From the NCBI GenBank assembly GCA_014138725.1, contig JACJID010000008.1, positions 1 through 64,000 of the forward strand: 64,000 nt of DNA, in the 5' to 3' direction. The notes beneath the pieces are model-generated. The model searched no databases, was not told the DNA's origin, and worked only from the letters and a program-made list of their open reading frames with translations. Of this stretch, positions 49,424-58,118 are shown piece by piece; position 1 is the first letter of the stretch; each line of letters begins with the position of its first letter. A program made the position numbers and the translations under genes. This DNA is from Kutzneria viridogrisea (lineage in GTDB: Bacteria > Actinomycetota > Actinomycetes > Mycobacteriales > Pseudonocardiaceae).

Positions 49424-49611
49424 TCAGATCTTCTCGATCACGTTCACCAGCGTGCCCGAGGAGTCGGTGCGGTAGAAGTGCCGCTGCCCGAACGGTTCCT
49501 CGCGCAGCTCCTGCACGACCGGCACCCCGGCGGCGGTGATCGAGGCCAGCGCCGCGGCCGCGTCCGGCACGCCACGAGCACCGTGCTGCCGAACGAGATC
49601 GCCACGACCGC
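49424..49611 (-). pseudogene. Remnant of a VOC/glyoxalase-family gene
   Basis: The minus strand encodes DAAAALASITAAGVPVVQEL followed by FGQRHFYRTDSSGTLVNVIE, the standard C-terminal half of a VOC-fold protein, ending at the stop 49424-49426. Just upstream, in another frame, AVVAISFGSTVLV looks like the preceding strand, so there is a frameshift near 49570. The N-terminal half is absent; the hydrolase gene begins at 49674. A 5'-deleted, frameshifted relic. Confidence 0.7.
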
Positions 49612-49673
49612 CCCCGAACAGTGTCCTGCCCCGGCCGACAGGGCGTCGGCCGGGGCAGGACGAGGATGCCAGT

Positions 49674-50723
49674 TCAGGCGAAGTCGTGCTCGTGCAGCCA
49701 CTTCAGGGTGGCGGCGCGGTAGTCGGCGGCGTTCTCCGCGAGCCCGAGGCCGTGACCGGCACCGGGCAGCACGAACACCGACAACTGGGCGGCGTCACTG
49801 AAGTACGGGGCCTCACCGGCGCGCAGGGCCTGCGCGCTGGAGCAGTCCCGCAGGAAACCGCAGAAGCCCGTGTCGTTGCCGCCGTCGGCCAGCATCACCG
49901 GCACGCTGATGGACCGGGACAGCGGGCTGACCAGGCCAAGACCGATGATCTCCACCAGGCTCACCGCGGACACCTGGTCCTTGGCGTACTGCTCGTCGGC
50001 GGCGACCACACCGGGCTCCACGTCGGAGGCGCTGAAGTACATGATGTTGCGCTCGCCCGGCCTGCTGGTCAGGTAGCCGGGGTCCCCGCCCCTGCTGGAC
50101 AACAGCGGGTCGACCGTCACCGGTTGCAGGCCGACCGCCACGTCCTTGAGCAGGACCGGCATGTTCGGCAGGTGGGTCATGCCGGTCAGCAGCACGCCGT
50201 CCACGTCGTGGTAGGTGGCCGACTCGATGATCGACAGCGCGGAACCCGCGGAGTGCCCGCCGATGAGCACCTTGCCGAAGCGGGTGCCGCCCACCTTGCC
50301 CGCGCGCAGTGCCGAGATCACCTGGTGCATCGCGGAGGCCTGGCCGGCGCCGGTGACCAGCGCGCTGAGCGGGCGCGAGCTCTGGCCGATGCCGATCGGG
50401 TCCACGGCGAAGGTGGCCAGCCCGTTGCGGGCCATGTCCCGTTGGTAGGAGTACTGGTCCGGCTTGTACGGCAGGTCCCAGTACTTGCGGTTGAAGGTTG
50501 CACCCGGCAGCAACAACTGGACGCTCTTGGCGGTGACGCCTTCCGGTGCGCACAGCTGACCGTGGATGGTCGCGGGCAGCACGAGCGCGGTCACCGGGAC
50601 ATCGGCCTCGGTGCAGGTCACCGTGGGTGCGGTGGCCGACGCGGGCTGGGGCGCGGCGAGCATTCCGGCGACAACCGCACACCCGGCGAACAAGGAGGTT
50701 GCCAGGAGGGGGAGGGATCTCAC
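49674..50723 (-). CDS. Secreted alpha/beta hydrolase
   Basis: 349 residues from GTG 50723, with a signal peptide (LPLLATSLFAGCAVVAGMLA, cleavage after the ASA region); the longer frame upstream is unlikely. The alpha/beta fold shows VQLLLPGATFNRKYWDLPYK, then the nucleophile elbow KVLIGGHSAGSAL. The acid may be Asp in VMLADGGNDTG, and His is in VLPGAGHGLGLA. One Cys pair (GFCGFLRDCSS) could form a disulphide outside the cell. Similar to secreted actinomycete lipase/esterase-like proteins; substrate unknown. Confidence 0.85.
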   Translation of the reverse strand: MRSLPLLATSLFAGCAVVAGMLAAPQPASATAPTVTCTEADVPVTALVLPATIHGQLCAPEGVTAKSVQLLLPGATFNRKYWDLPYKPDQYSYQRDMARNGLATFAVDPIGIGQSSRPLSALVTGAGQASAMHQVISALRAGKVGGTRFGKVLIGGHSAGSALSIIESATYHDVDGVLLTGMTHLPNMPVLLKDVAVGLQPVTVDPLLSSRGGDPGYLTSRPGERNIMYFSASDVEPGVVAADEQYAKDQVSAVSLVEIIGLGLVSPLSRSISVPVMLADGGNDTGFCGFLRDCSSAQALRAGEAPYFSDAAQLSVFVLPGAGHGLGLAENAADYRAATLKWLHEHDFA

Positions 50724-50925
50724 GGAGCTGGCCCTTCTGAGATCGACTTGGCAGCGAGGTGAGCAGGGTATAGCCAGCTGAACCGGACGAGTCACCGTTC
50801 AACACCTTTGAGTGAACTTTGCTGTGTGGCAACGGCTTACTGGTCACTTCGAGCGTCATTGCCCCCTCGACCGTGGGAGTAGGCTCTATGGGCTGTCGCC
50901 ACTGCCGCCGGAACGGAGTCGCGCC

Positions 50926-51750
50926 TTGGCAGGTGAGAACGCCGACTGGATCCCCGAGGACGTGGACCTGTTCCGGGCCAGCCCTTCGCGCGTCTACGAC
51001 TACCTGCTCGGTGGTGGCTGCAACTTCGCCGTGGACCGGGACTGGGCCGAGCAGGCCATCGAGAAGATGCCGTGGATCCGCGCCGCGGCCAGGTCCAACC
51101 GGGCCTTCCTGCGCCGCGCGGTGGTGTACTGCGCCGAGGCGGGCCAGCGGCAGTTCCTCGACCTGGGCTCGGGAATCCCGACCGCGCAGAGCGTGCACGA
51201 GATCGCGCACCGCACCGACCCGCGCTGCCGAGTGGTCTACGTGGACAACGAGCGGGTCGCGGTCTCGCACAGCGAGTTGCTGCTGGCCACGGTGCCCACG
51301 GCGGGCATCGTCGAGGCCGACATGTGCGATGTGGACAAGGTGCTGGGCCACCCGGTCACCCAGGAGCTGCTGGACTTCTCCCGTCCCGTCACGGTGATCA
51401 GCACGGCCGCGCTGTACTACATCCCCGACGACGACCTGGCGGCCAAGACCGCGCGCAGGTACCTGGACGTGCTCGCCCCCGGCAGCATGTTCGTGCTCTC
51501 GCACGCGACCCTGGGCCCGCACGAGCGGGACAAGATGAAGCTCGCCGACGTGCTGAAGATGACCAAGACACTGACCAGCTCGGCCACCGCCCGCAGCCCG
51601 GAGTGGATCCTCTCCCTGTTCGACGGCATGGAACTCGTGCCGCCCGGCCTGGTGTACACCCCGGACTGGCGCCCGGACCGGCTGCAACTGGCCGAGGAGT
51701 CGCCCTGGCAGGCCGCGGTGCTGGCCGGGGTCGCCCGCAAACCTGACTGA
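50926..51750 (+). CDS. DUF574/SAV2177-family SAM-dependent methyltransferase
   Basis: 274 residues. The start is probably TTG 50926, with GGAG 7 bp upstream, giving the family's usual length and N-terminus (GENADWIPEDVDLFRASPSR, then YDYLLGGGCNFAVDRD). The SAM fold has FLDLGSGIPTAQSVHEIAHR and VVYVDNERVAV; the conserved VEADMCDVDKVLGHPVTQEL and LYYIPDDD follow. This actinobacterial family is abundant and mostly of unknown substrate. Upstream TAGGCT (50880-50885) is a possible -10. It precedes the P450 by 48 bp, so a joint tailoring unit is possible. Confidence 0.88.
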   Translation: MAGENADWIPEDVDLFRASPSRVYDYLLGGGCNFAVDRDWAEQAIEKMPWIRAAARSNRAFLRRAVVYCAEAGQRQFLDLGSGIPTAQSVHEIAHRTDPRCRVVYVDNERVAVSHSELLLATVPTAGIVEADMCDVDKVLGHPVTQELLDFSRPVTVISTAALYYIPDDDLAAKTARRYLDVLAPGSMFVLSHATLGPHERDKMKLADVLKMTKTLTSSATARSPEWILSLFDGMELVPPGLVYTPDWRPDRLQLAEESPWQAAVLAGVARKPD

Positions 51751-51798
51751 CCTCGTCAGCCGTCTGCGACAACTGCGCGAACGAGAAGGTGATCGGTC

Positions 51799-53049
51799 AT
51801 GGCAGCCACGTCCTCGGCAGGTGATCCGGTCCGCGTCCCGGAGCCGCTGTTACCCGCGGCGCGGGCCTGTCCGGCGAGCGGGAGCGCCGCGGCGGTGGGT
51901 CCCGCGCACCGGGGCAGACTGGTCACCGGCATCGAGTCCTGGCTGGTCACCCGGTACCAGGAGGTGGCCGCGGCGCTGAGCGACCCGCGGCTGGTGATGT
52001 CCGCCCCGCGGATCCAGCAGGAGCTGGTGGACCGGGGCGCGCTGCCGGAGCGGTTCGGCAGCCTGGTCCAGCGCAGGACGAGGACCCTGCTGAGCACCGA
52101 CCCGCCGGAGCACAGCCAGCTGCGCAGGCTGGTCAACCCGAGCTTCTCCGGGCGGACCGTGGACCTGTTGCGCGAGCGGGCCCGGCAGGTGTGCGGGGAC
52201 CTCGTGTATGCCATGCGTGAGCGGTCCCGGCGGGGCGAGGTGGTCGACCTGGTCGACGAGTTCGCCTTTCCCTTGTCCGTCACCATGATCTGCCAGTTAC
52301 TCGGCACCCCCGCCGAGGACCGTGAGCGCTTCCGGGAGTGGTCGCAGGCCATCGTGTTCGACCACGGGGACGCCGAGTCGGTGGCCGCCTACCAGCACGC
52401 GATGGCCGCCATGGACGAGTACTTCGGCGAGCTGATCGCGGCCAAGCGCGCGGCCCCGGCCGAGGACCTGGTCAGCCAGTTGGTGGCCGCCGACGACGAG
52501 CGGGGCGGCGAGGACCCCGCCGAGCTGCGCTCGATGCTCTCCCTGCTGATGATCGCCGGGCACGAGACCACCGCGAACCTGATCGCCAGCGGGGTGCTCG
52601 AACTGCTGCGCAACCCCGAGCAGCTGGCCGCGCTGCGCGCCGATCCCGGCCTGCTGAACCCGACCGTGGAGGAGTGCCTGCGGCACGCCGGTCCGGTGGC
52701 GTTCAGCTCGATGCGGTTCACCACCGAGGAGATCCGGTTCGGCGAGGTGCTGGTGCCGCGCGGCGAGGTGGTCTCGCTCGGGCTGTGGGCAGCCGACCAC
52801 GACCCGGCCCACTTCCCGGACCCCGACGCCTTCGACGTGCACCGCAGGGGCGACCCGCACCTGGCCTTCGGCCGGGGCGCGCACTTCTGCGTGGGCGCGA
52901 ATCTGGCCAGGATGCAGGCGCAGGTCGCGCTGGGCACCCTGCTGGACAGCTTCGGCGAGATCAAGCTGGCGGTGCCCGAGGAGGAGCTGAGCTGGCGCCC
53001 AGCCAACACCCGTGGCCCGCGCCACCTGCCGCTGCGGCTCACCGAGTGA
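51799..53049 (+). CDS. Cytochrome P450, CYP107-like
   Basis: Soluble bacterial P450 of 416 residues. The I-helix oxygen motif is LLMIAGHETTANLIASGVL, ExxR is in VEECLRHAG, and the heme-binding loop FGRGAHFCVGANLARMQ supplies the axial Cys. DPPEHSQLRRLVNPSFSGRT is the C-helix. It needs separate ferredoxin and reductase, none of which is adjacent. The type suggests hydroxylation of a secondary metabolite. ATG 51799. It follows the methyltransferase and precedes PAP2 by 27 bp. Confidence 0.93.
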   Translation: MAATSSAGDPVRVPEPLLPAARACPASGSAAAVGPAHRGRLVTGIESWLVTRYQEVAAALSDPRLVMSAPRIQQELVDRGALPERFGSLVQRRTRTLLSTDPPEHSQLRRLVNPSFSGRTVDLLRERARQVCGDLVYAMRERSRRGEVVDLVDEFAFPLSVTMICQLLGTPAEDRERFREWSQAIVFDHGDAESVAAYQHAMAAMDEYFGELIAAKRAAPAEDLVSQLVAADDERGGEDPAELRSMLSLLMIAGHETTANLIASGVLELLRNPEQLAALRADPGLLNPTVEECLRHAGPVAFSSMRFTTEEIRFGEVLVPRGEVVSLGLWAADHDPAHFPDPDAFDVHRRGDPHLAFGRGAHFCVGANLARMQAQVALGTLLDSFGEIKLAVPEEELSWRPANTRGPRHLPLRLTE

Positions 53050-53076
53050 TCAGGCGGAGGTCCGTACGCTCGTGCT

Positions 53077-53673
53077 GTGCACCCTGATCATCGTCTCCGG
53101 CAGGCGATCACGGCCTACCTCTGGCTGAGCGCCATCGTGGTGGCGGCGCTGTCCGCGCTGACCTGGCACGGGCGCCGTGGCACCGGGCTGGACCTGGCCG
53201 TGGACGGCTGGATCGAGCGCACCTTCAGCCAGGACCTGCTCCGCACGGTCGTGCACCTGGCTGACCTGCCGGTGCTGGTGGGTGTGCTGGCCCTCGTCCT
53301 GGTGCTGGCCCTGGTGCGGCGCGACCGCGAGCTCGCACTGCTGGCCGTGCTGGGGCCGACCGCCGCGATGCTGCTCACCGAGCTGGTGCTCAAACCGTTG
53401 GTGCACCGCACTTACGGCTCGTGGCTGGCCTTCCCCAGCGGGCACACCACGGCGATCACGGCCACCGCGACGGTACTGGCACTGCTCGCCGCCCGGTTGC
53501 CCCTCGCCGCACGAACGGTCGTGCACCTGCTGCTGCTCGCGGCGGTGGTCGTGGTGGCCATCGCGCTGATCGGTCTGGACTACCACTACTTCACCGACAC
53601 CGTGGGCGGGTTCTTCGTGGCCACCGCCTGCGTGCTGCTGGTCTCCCGGCTGCTGGACCGAACGGCCGATTAG
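53077..53673 (+). CDS. PAP2-family membrane phosphatase
   Basis: 198-residue integral membrane phosphatase with five or six helices. The three-part active site is present: a first motif in KPLVHRTYGS (normally KxxxxxxRP, here degenerate), PSGHTTAITATATVL, and GLDYHYFTDTVGGFFVATAC (the SRxxxxxHxxxD-like third motif, with the Arg replaced by Leu-Asp-Tyr). Probably dephosphorylates a lipid phosphate such as undecaprenyl or other isoprenyl diphosphate. GTG 53077. Copy 2 of the recurrent 16-mer lies inside it. Confidence 0.85.
   Translation: MHPDHRLRQAITAYLWLSAIVVAALSALTWHGRRGTGLDLAVDGWIERTFSQDLLRTVVHLADLPVLVGVLALVLVLALVRRDRELALLAVLGPTAAMLLTELVLKPLVHRTYGSWLAFPSGHTTAITATATVLALLAARLPLAARTVVHLLLLAAVVVVAIALIGLDYHYFTDTVGGFFVATACVLLVSRLLDRTAD
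53509..53524. repeat. Recurrent 16-bp near-palindrome, copy 2
   Basis: GCACGAACGGTCGTGC inside the PAP2 gene, same orientation as copy 1 but read in another codon phase. Confidence 0.8.
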
Positions 53674-53777
53674 CGGGTCTTGCCGGAACCTGCACTTCGC
53701 CAGCTATTTACAGCGCTGGGCTCCATCGCGAAAATCGCTGACAAAGCGTCTCGCGACAGGCGGAGAGGTGACCGGCG

Positions 53778-55265
53778 GTGCGCAGGTTCGCTGGAGTACT
53801 GGCAGCAGTGCTCGCGATGGTCCTCGGCACGGTCGTGCAGTTTTCCGGCACGGCCTCGGCGGCGCCCACCCCGGCGGCGCGGGAGTTGCGCGGCATGTGG
53901 ATCGCCAGCGTGGCCAACATCGACTGGCCCTCCCGCCCCGGCCTGCCGGTGGCGCAGCAGCAGGCGGAGTACCTCGGCCTGCTCGACCGCGCCAAGGCGA
54001 CCGGGATCAACGCGGTGTTCGTGCAGATCCGGCCGACCGCCGACTCGTTCTACCCCTCGAAGCTGGAGCCCTGGTCCCAGTACCTGACCGGCACCCAGGG
54101 CCAGGACCCCGGCTACGACCCGCTGGCCTTCCTCGTCCAGCAGGCGCGCCGGCGCGACCTGGAGTTCCACGGCTGGTTCAACCCGTACCGGATCAGCCAG
54201 CAGCCCGACCCGGCCAAGCTGGCGCCGAACCACCCGGCGCGGCTGCACCCGGACTGGGTGGTCAGTTACGGGGGCCAGCTCTACTACAACCCCGGCGTGC
54301 CCGCCGCACGAACGTTCGTCGAGCGGGTCATCCTGGACACGGCCACCCGGTACGACCTGGACGGGGTGCACTTCGACGACTACTTCTACCCGTACCCGGT
54401 GGCGGGTCAGGCGTTCCCCGACGAGCAGGCGTACCAGACCTGGGGCGCGGCCAGGTTCCCGGACCGGGCCGACTGGCGGCGGGACAACGTCAACCAGCTG
54501 GTGCGCGAGCTGTCCCGGCAGCTGCACGCGGCCAAGCCCTGGCTTGCCTTCGGCGTCAGCCCGTTCGGGGTGTGGCGGGACAAGCGCACCGACCCGACCG
54601 GTTCGGACACCACCGCGGGCGTGCACGACTACGACGAGCTGTACGCCGACACCAGGACCTGGATCCGCAACCGGTGGGTCGACTACGTGGCACCGCAGCT
54701 GTACTGGCCGATCGGCTTCACCGTCGCCGACTACGCCAAGTTGCTGCCCTGGTGGGCGAACGAGGTCAGGGGTACCGGCGTCTCGCTCTACATAGGACAG
54801 TCGGCCTCCCGGATCGGCATCGCCAACCCGCCCGCCTGGCTCAACCCCGAGGAGATGCCGAGCCACCTCGCGCTGAACCGGGCCACGCCCGGGGTCTCCG
54901 GTGACATCTTCTTCAACGCCAACGCCTTGCTGGGCAACAAGCTCGGCTTCACCGACCGGCTGCGCACCGACCTGTACCGGGAACCCGCGCTGGTCCCGGT
55001 GCGCGCCACGCGGCCGGGGCACGCGCCGCCCGCCCCGCTCGCCCTGTGCGTGCACGACCGGGTGCTGAGCTGGATCGGTTGGCCCACAACGACTTCGTAC
55101 GGCATCTACCGGGACGGCCGGCTGCTGACGACCGTTCGTGCCACCGGCCCGGTGATGGGCTACACCGACACGTCGGCCACCGCCGGCGAGCACCACGCGT
55201 ACTCGGTGACCGCACTGGACCGCGGTCACCACGAGAGCCGCCCCCGGACCCTGGAGGACCAGTGA
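53778..55265 (+). CDS. Secreted family 10-like glycosyl hydrolase (GHL10/DUF187)
   Basis: 495 residues with a Sec leader (FAGVLAAVLAMVLGTVVQF to ASAA). The TIM-barrel starts ELRGMWIASVANIDWPSRPG, then INAVFVQIRPTADSFYPSKL, HGWFNPYRIS, and YDLDGVHFDDYFYPYPV with the conserved Asp pair, hallmarks of the GHL10 group. The last ~80 residues form a fibronectin-III-like domain (VHDRVLSWIGWPTTTSYGIY). Likely acts on cell-wall or extracellular glycan. GTG 53778. Its stop overlaps the start of a three-unit in-frame repeat joining it to the next gene. Confidence 0.85.
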   Translation: MRRFAGVLAAVLAMVLGTVVQFSGTASAAPTPAARELRGMWIASVANIDWPSRPGLPVAQQQAEYLGLLDRAKATGINAVFVQIRPTADSFYPSKLEPWSQYLTGTQGQDPGYDPLAFLVQQARRRDLEFHGWFNPYRISQQPDPAKLAPNHPARLHPDWVVSYGGQLYYNPGVPAARTFVERVILDTATRYDLDGVHFDDYFYPYPVAGQAFPDEQAYQTWGAARFPDRADWRRDNVNQLVRELSRQLHAAKPWLAFGVSPFGVWRDKRTDPTGSDTTAGVHDYDELYADTRTWIRNRWVDYVAPQLYWPIGFTVADYAKLLPWWANEVRGTGVSLYIGQSASRIGIANPPAWLNPEEMPSHLALNRATPGVSGDIFFNANALLGNKLGFTDRLRTDLYREPALVPVRATRPGHAPPAPLALCVHDRVLSWIGWPTTTSYGIYRDGRLLTTVRATGPVMGYTDTSATAGEHHAYSVTALDRGHHESRPRTLEDQ

Positions 55266-55495
55266 GCGAGCCTGCGAGCTCACCATCAAGCACAGGCCGC
55301 GCGCGAAGCGCCGCGCCGAGCGCCAGCGAGGTGCGGCACGTGAGCGAGCTCGCGAGCTCACCATCAAGCACAGGCCGCGCGCGAAGCGCCGCGCCGAGCG
55401 CCAGCGAGGTGCGGCACGTGAGCGAGCTCGCGAGCTCACCATCAAGCACAGGCCGCGCGCGAAGCGCTGCGCCGAGCGCCAGCGAGGTGCGGCGA
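55262..55495 (+). repeat. Three tandem 78-bp repeats
   Basis: Copies at 55262-55339, 55340-55417 and 55418-55495 differ at only a few bases (CCTGCG versus CTCGCG near the start of copy 1; GCTGCG in copy 3). 78 is a multiple of 3, so the frame is kept. Each unit ends GCGAGGTGCGGC, and the last places GAGGTG five or six bases before the ATG of the C39-like gene as its ribosome-binding site. Confidence 0.95.
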
Positions 55496-55498
55496 TGA
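55262..55498 (+). CDS. Repeat-encoded mini-ORF bridging two genes
   Basis: 78 codons from GTG 55262, which overlaps the glycosidase stop (GTGA), to TGA 55496-55498, which overlaps the next ATG (ATGA). It encodes three 26-residue copies of a Ser/Ala/Arg unit (VSELASSPSSTGRARSAAPS, then ASEVRH). No known domain. The exact coupling at both ends suggests it keeps ribosomes moving across the gap. It may be translated only as a coupling device, or yield a small basic protein. Confidence 0.5.
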   Translation: MSEPASSPSSTGRARSAAPSASEVRHVSELASSPSSTGRARSAAPSASEVRHVSELASSPSSTGRARSAAPSASEVRR

Positions 55499-56805
55499 CC
55501 GCACTACCGGCGAAGGTGATCAGGCTCGCGCTGGCGGGGACCGCGACGGCGGCGCTGCTCGCACAACTGGCCCTGGCCCCGGCGAGCGCGGGCACGCTGG
55601 CGGGCCAGCCCGGTAGCGGGACGGGTGCCGCCATCGACTTCCACCGCTGGCACACCGAGGACGAGTTCGACGCGGGGCAGTACGAGGGCCTGCGCGCGCA
55701 CGCCGGTGGCGGGCTGGTGATCAGCAGGCCGGTCGGCACGATCGTGCGCACCGAACCGAAGCTGGGCACCACCACGACCTACGAGTACGGGCGCTGGACC
55801 TCTCCCCGGTACAGCCAGCACTTCGGCGCCACCCAGCTGATCGCCTCCTGGAACGCCACGACCCCCGCGGGCACCTGGTTGCAGGTGGAGATGCGCGGCA
55901 GGACCTCGACCGGGGTCAGCACCGGCTGGTACGTGATGGGCCAGTGGGCCTCGGGCGACAGCGACATCCAGCGCCGCAGCGTGCCCGGGCAGAGCGACGC
56001 CGCGGGCACGGTGGACGTGGACACCTTCGAGTCGGCCAGCGGCGTGACCCTGAACTCCTACCAGCTGCGCGTCACCCTGTACCGGCTGCGCGGCGCCCAG
56101 CAGAGCCCCCGGCTGAGCATGGTCGGCGCGATGACCTCCGCGGTGCCGGACCGGTTCACCGTGCCGACCAGCCCCAGCGGCGGGGCCTGGGGCGTGGAAC
56201 TGCCGGTGCCGCGCTACTCGCAGGACGTGCACAAGGGCGAGTACCCGCAGTACGACGGCGGTGGTGAGGCCTGGTGCAGCCCGACCTCCAGCCAGATGGT
56301 GATCGAGTACTGGGGCAAGCACCCGACCGAGGACCAGCTCGCCTGGGTCGACCCGAGCTACGCCGACCCCAGCGTGGACCTGGCCGCGCGCGGCACCTAC
56401 GACTACGACTACCAGGGCGCGGGCAACTGGCCGTTCAACGCCGCCTACGCCGCCAGCTACGGGTTGCAGGCGCACGTCACCCGGCTGCACTCGCTGACCG
56501 AGCTGGAGCGGTACATCAGGCGCGGCATCCCGGTGATCACCTCGCAGTCCTTCCTGGCCAGCGAGCTGGACGGGGCCGGGTACAGCACCTCGGGCCACAT
56601 CATGGTGGTGGTCGGCTTCACCGAGACCGGGGACGTGATCGTCAACGACCCGGCATCCCAGGACGACAACGCGGTGCGCAACGTCTACAAGCGGGCCCAG
56701 TTCGAGAACGTGTGGCTGCGCACCAAGCGGCACCTGGCCGACGGCTCGGTGGGCGGCGGTTCCGGTGGGGTGGCCTACATCTACACCCCGCACGGCCGGG
56801 ACTGA
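55495..56805 (+). CDS. Secreted peptidase C39-like protein
   Basis: 436 residues with a Sec leader (VIRLALAGTATAALLAQLAL to ASAG). The N-terminal ~220 residues form a beta-rich domain with FESASGVTLNSYQLRVTLYR. The C-terminal papain-like domain has the catalytic Cys in GEAWCSPTSSQMVIEYWGKH, His in STSGHIMVVVGFTE and the Asn/Asp in VIVNDPASQ, the C39_2 arrangement. Probably a secreted peptidase or amidase acting on cell wall or protein. Its ATG overlaps the repeat ORF's stop, so expression depends on the upstream glycosidase transcript. Convergent with the next TetR gene, whose stop abuts its own. Confidence 0.85.
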   Translation: MTALPAKVIRLALAGTATAALLAQLALAPASAGTLAGQPGSGTGAAIDFHRWHTEDEFDAGQYEGLRAHAGGGLVISRPVGTIVRTEPKLGTTTTYEYGRWTSPRYSQHFGATQLIASWNATTPAGTWLQVEMRGRTSTGVSTGWYVMGQWASGDSDIQRRSVPGQSDAAGTVDVDTFESASGVTLNSYQLRVTLYRLRGAQQSPRLSMVGAMTSAVPDRFTVPTSPSGGAWGVELPVPRYSQDVHKGEYPQYDGGGEAWCSPTSSQMVIEYWGKHPTEDQLAWVDPSYADPSVDLAARGTYDYDYQGAGNWPFNAAYAASYGLQAHVTRLHSLTELERYIRRGIPVITSQSFLASELDGAGYSTSGHIMVVVGFTETGDVIVNDPASQDDNAVRNVYKRAQFENVWLRTKRHLADGSVGGGSGGVAYIYTPHGRD

Positions 56806-57435
56806 TCAGATCAGCGGGCTCGGGGACGCCGCGCTGATCCGGTTCATCACGGCCAGGCTGGCCTTGATGTAGGCGTCCCCGTCGCCGTGCAGCACCGAGG
56901 CGGTGTTGGCGGCGTGCGCGAACGCGTCGAGCTCGAAGGCCAGCTGGGCCGGGTCGGTGTCCTGGCCGAACTGGCCGAACTCGCGGGCCTCGGCCACGGC
57001 GGTCACCAGCAGGGCGGTCCACCGGGTGCCCGCCTCGGCCAGCGCGTCGCGGACCCGGCCCTCGCGGGCGCCGGAGCCCCCGGTGACCGCGGCGAAGAAG
57101 CAGCCGCCGGGGAACACCCGGCCCGCCGAGTACTTCAGCCAGCCGTTGACCAGGGCGCGCACCCGGCGCACCCCGGCCTGCTCGGCCATGGCCGGGTCGA
57201 CCACCGCCTCGGTGAAGATCGCGGTGGCGGCCCGGATGGTGGCCAGCTGCAGCTCCTCCTTGGAGCCGAAGTGGGCGAAGACCCCGCTCTTGCTGATCGC
57301 CAGGTCGGTGGCGAGCCTGCCGATGGACAGCCCGTCCAGGCCCTCGACGGAGGCGATGTCCGCGGCACGGCGCAGGATCGCGCGCCGCGTGCTGTCCCCG
57401 CGCTGGACCCGGCCGTCCGACTGCCCGTCGATCAT
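56806..57435 (-). CDS. TetR-family regulator (TetR_C_6-like)
   Basis: 209 residues. DNA-binding domain: STRRAILRRAADIASVEGLD, then GLSIGRLATDLAISKSGVFAHFGSKEELQ. The C-terminal domain has CFFAAVTGGSGAREGRVRDA and FELDAFAHAANTASVLHGDG, as in TetR proteins controlling small detoxification enzymes. ATG 57435. Divergent from a DinB/MDMPI-type gene with a perfect operator-like palindrome at 57487-57502 between them, so it probably represses itself and that gene. Confidence 0.92.
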   Translation of the reverse strand: MIDGQSDGRVQRGDSTRRAILRRAADIASVEGLDGLSIGRLATDLAISKSGVFAHFGSKEELQLATIRAATAIFTEAVVDPAMAEQAGVRRVRALVNGWLKYSAGRVFPGGCFFAAVTGGSGAREGRVRDALAEAGTRWTALLVTAVAEAREFGQFGQDTDPAQLAFELDAFAHAANTASVLHGDGDAYIKASLAVMNRISAASPSPLI

Positions 57436-57486
57436 GACCTCATCGTAGGGCCGTGGGCACGGGCTGCCAGTTGGCGCGAACTAATA

Positions 57487-57502
57487 GTACGATCGTTCGT
57501 AC
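57487..57502. promoter_or_regulatory. Palindromic TetR-type operator
   Basis: GTACGA (57487-57492) and TCGTAC (57497-57502) are perfect arms around TCGT in the 94-bp gap between the divergent TetR and MDMPI-type genes. Its core ACGATCGTTC recurs exactly at 63655-63664, between the SRPBCC and mscR genes. Confidence 0.65.
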
Positions 57503-57529
57503 ACTTTGCTGGCGACGGAGGGGGCCGGG

Positions 57530-58117
57530 ATGGACCTGCTCGACCTGCACGAACGCGCGGTCAACCAGTTCGGGGACCTGATCGATCTGGTGCGCGCCGA
57601 CCAGTTGGCGCTGCCAACCCCGTGCGCGGACTGGACGGTGCGCGGGCTGCTGCGCCACCAGGTGAGCCAGAACCTGGGCTTCGCGGCGGCCGCGCGCGGT
57701 GAGCGACCGGGGCTGGCGGTCTGGGACAGCGGGGAGCTGGGCGGCAACCCGGCGGGGGCCTATCGGGAGTCGGCGGCCCAGGTGTGCGCGGCCTTCGCGG
57801 AGGACGGAGCGCTGCGCGGCAACGTGTACCTGATCGACCTGGGCGGGGAGTTCGCCGCGGCGACGGCGGTGGTCTTCCACCTGGTGGACTGCCTGGTGCA
57901 CCGCTGGGACCTGGCCAAGTCGATCGGCGCGCCCGCGGAACCGGACGAGGAGCTGGCGGGGATCGCCGCCGAACTGATGGCACGACCGTTCGTGCGGCCG
58001 GACGGCCAGCCGGTGCGCAGGCCGTTCGCCCCGCCCGTACCGGTGCCGCAGGGCGCCTCGGCGGGCGAGGCGCTGCTGGCCCGGTTCGGGCGGGACCCGA
58101 ACTGGTCGGCCGGCTGA
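57530..58117 (+). CDS. TIGR03086-type DinB/MDMPI-fold protein
   Basis: 195 residues from ATG 57530 (GGAGGGGGCCGGG upstream). A four-helix DinB-like fold of the mycothiol-dependent maleylpyruvate isomerase N-domain superfamily: PTPCADWTVRGLLRHQVSQN (conserved CxxWxVxxLxxHx) and FHLVDCLVHRWDLAKSIGA with the metal-binding His residues. TIGR03086 members may use metal and a thiol cofactor such as mycothiol; substrates are unknown. Divergent from its probable TetR repressor. Copy 3 of the 16-mer is inside the gene. Confidence 0.85.
   Translation: MDLLDLHERAVNQFGDLIDLVRADQLALPTPCADWTVRGLLRHQVSQNLGFAAAARGERPGLAVWDSGELGGNPAGAYRESAAQVCAAFAEDGALRGNVYLIDLGGEFAAATAVVFHLVDCLVHRWDLAKSIGAPAEPDEELAGIAAELMARPFVRPDGQPVRRPFAPPVPVPQGASAGEALLARFGRDPNWSAG
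57980..57995. repeat. Recurrent 16-bp near-palindrome, copy 3
   Basis: GCACGACCGTTCGTGC, the exact reverse complement of copies 1 and 2, in the MDMPI-type gene. Confidence 0.8.
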
Positions 58118-58118
58118 G

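Noticed and set aside
55262-55495. CRISPR-like array
   Set aside because: The repeats abut without spacers, are 78 bp long and keep a reading frame; no cas genes are present.
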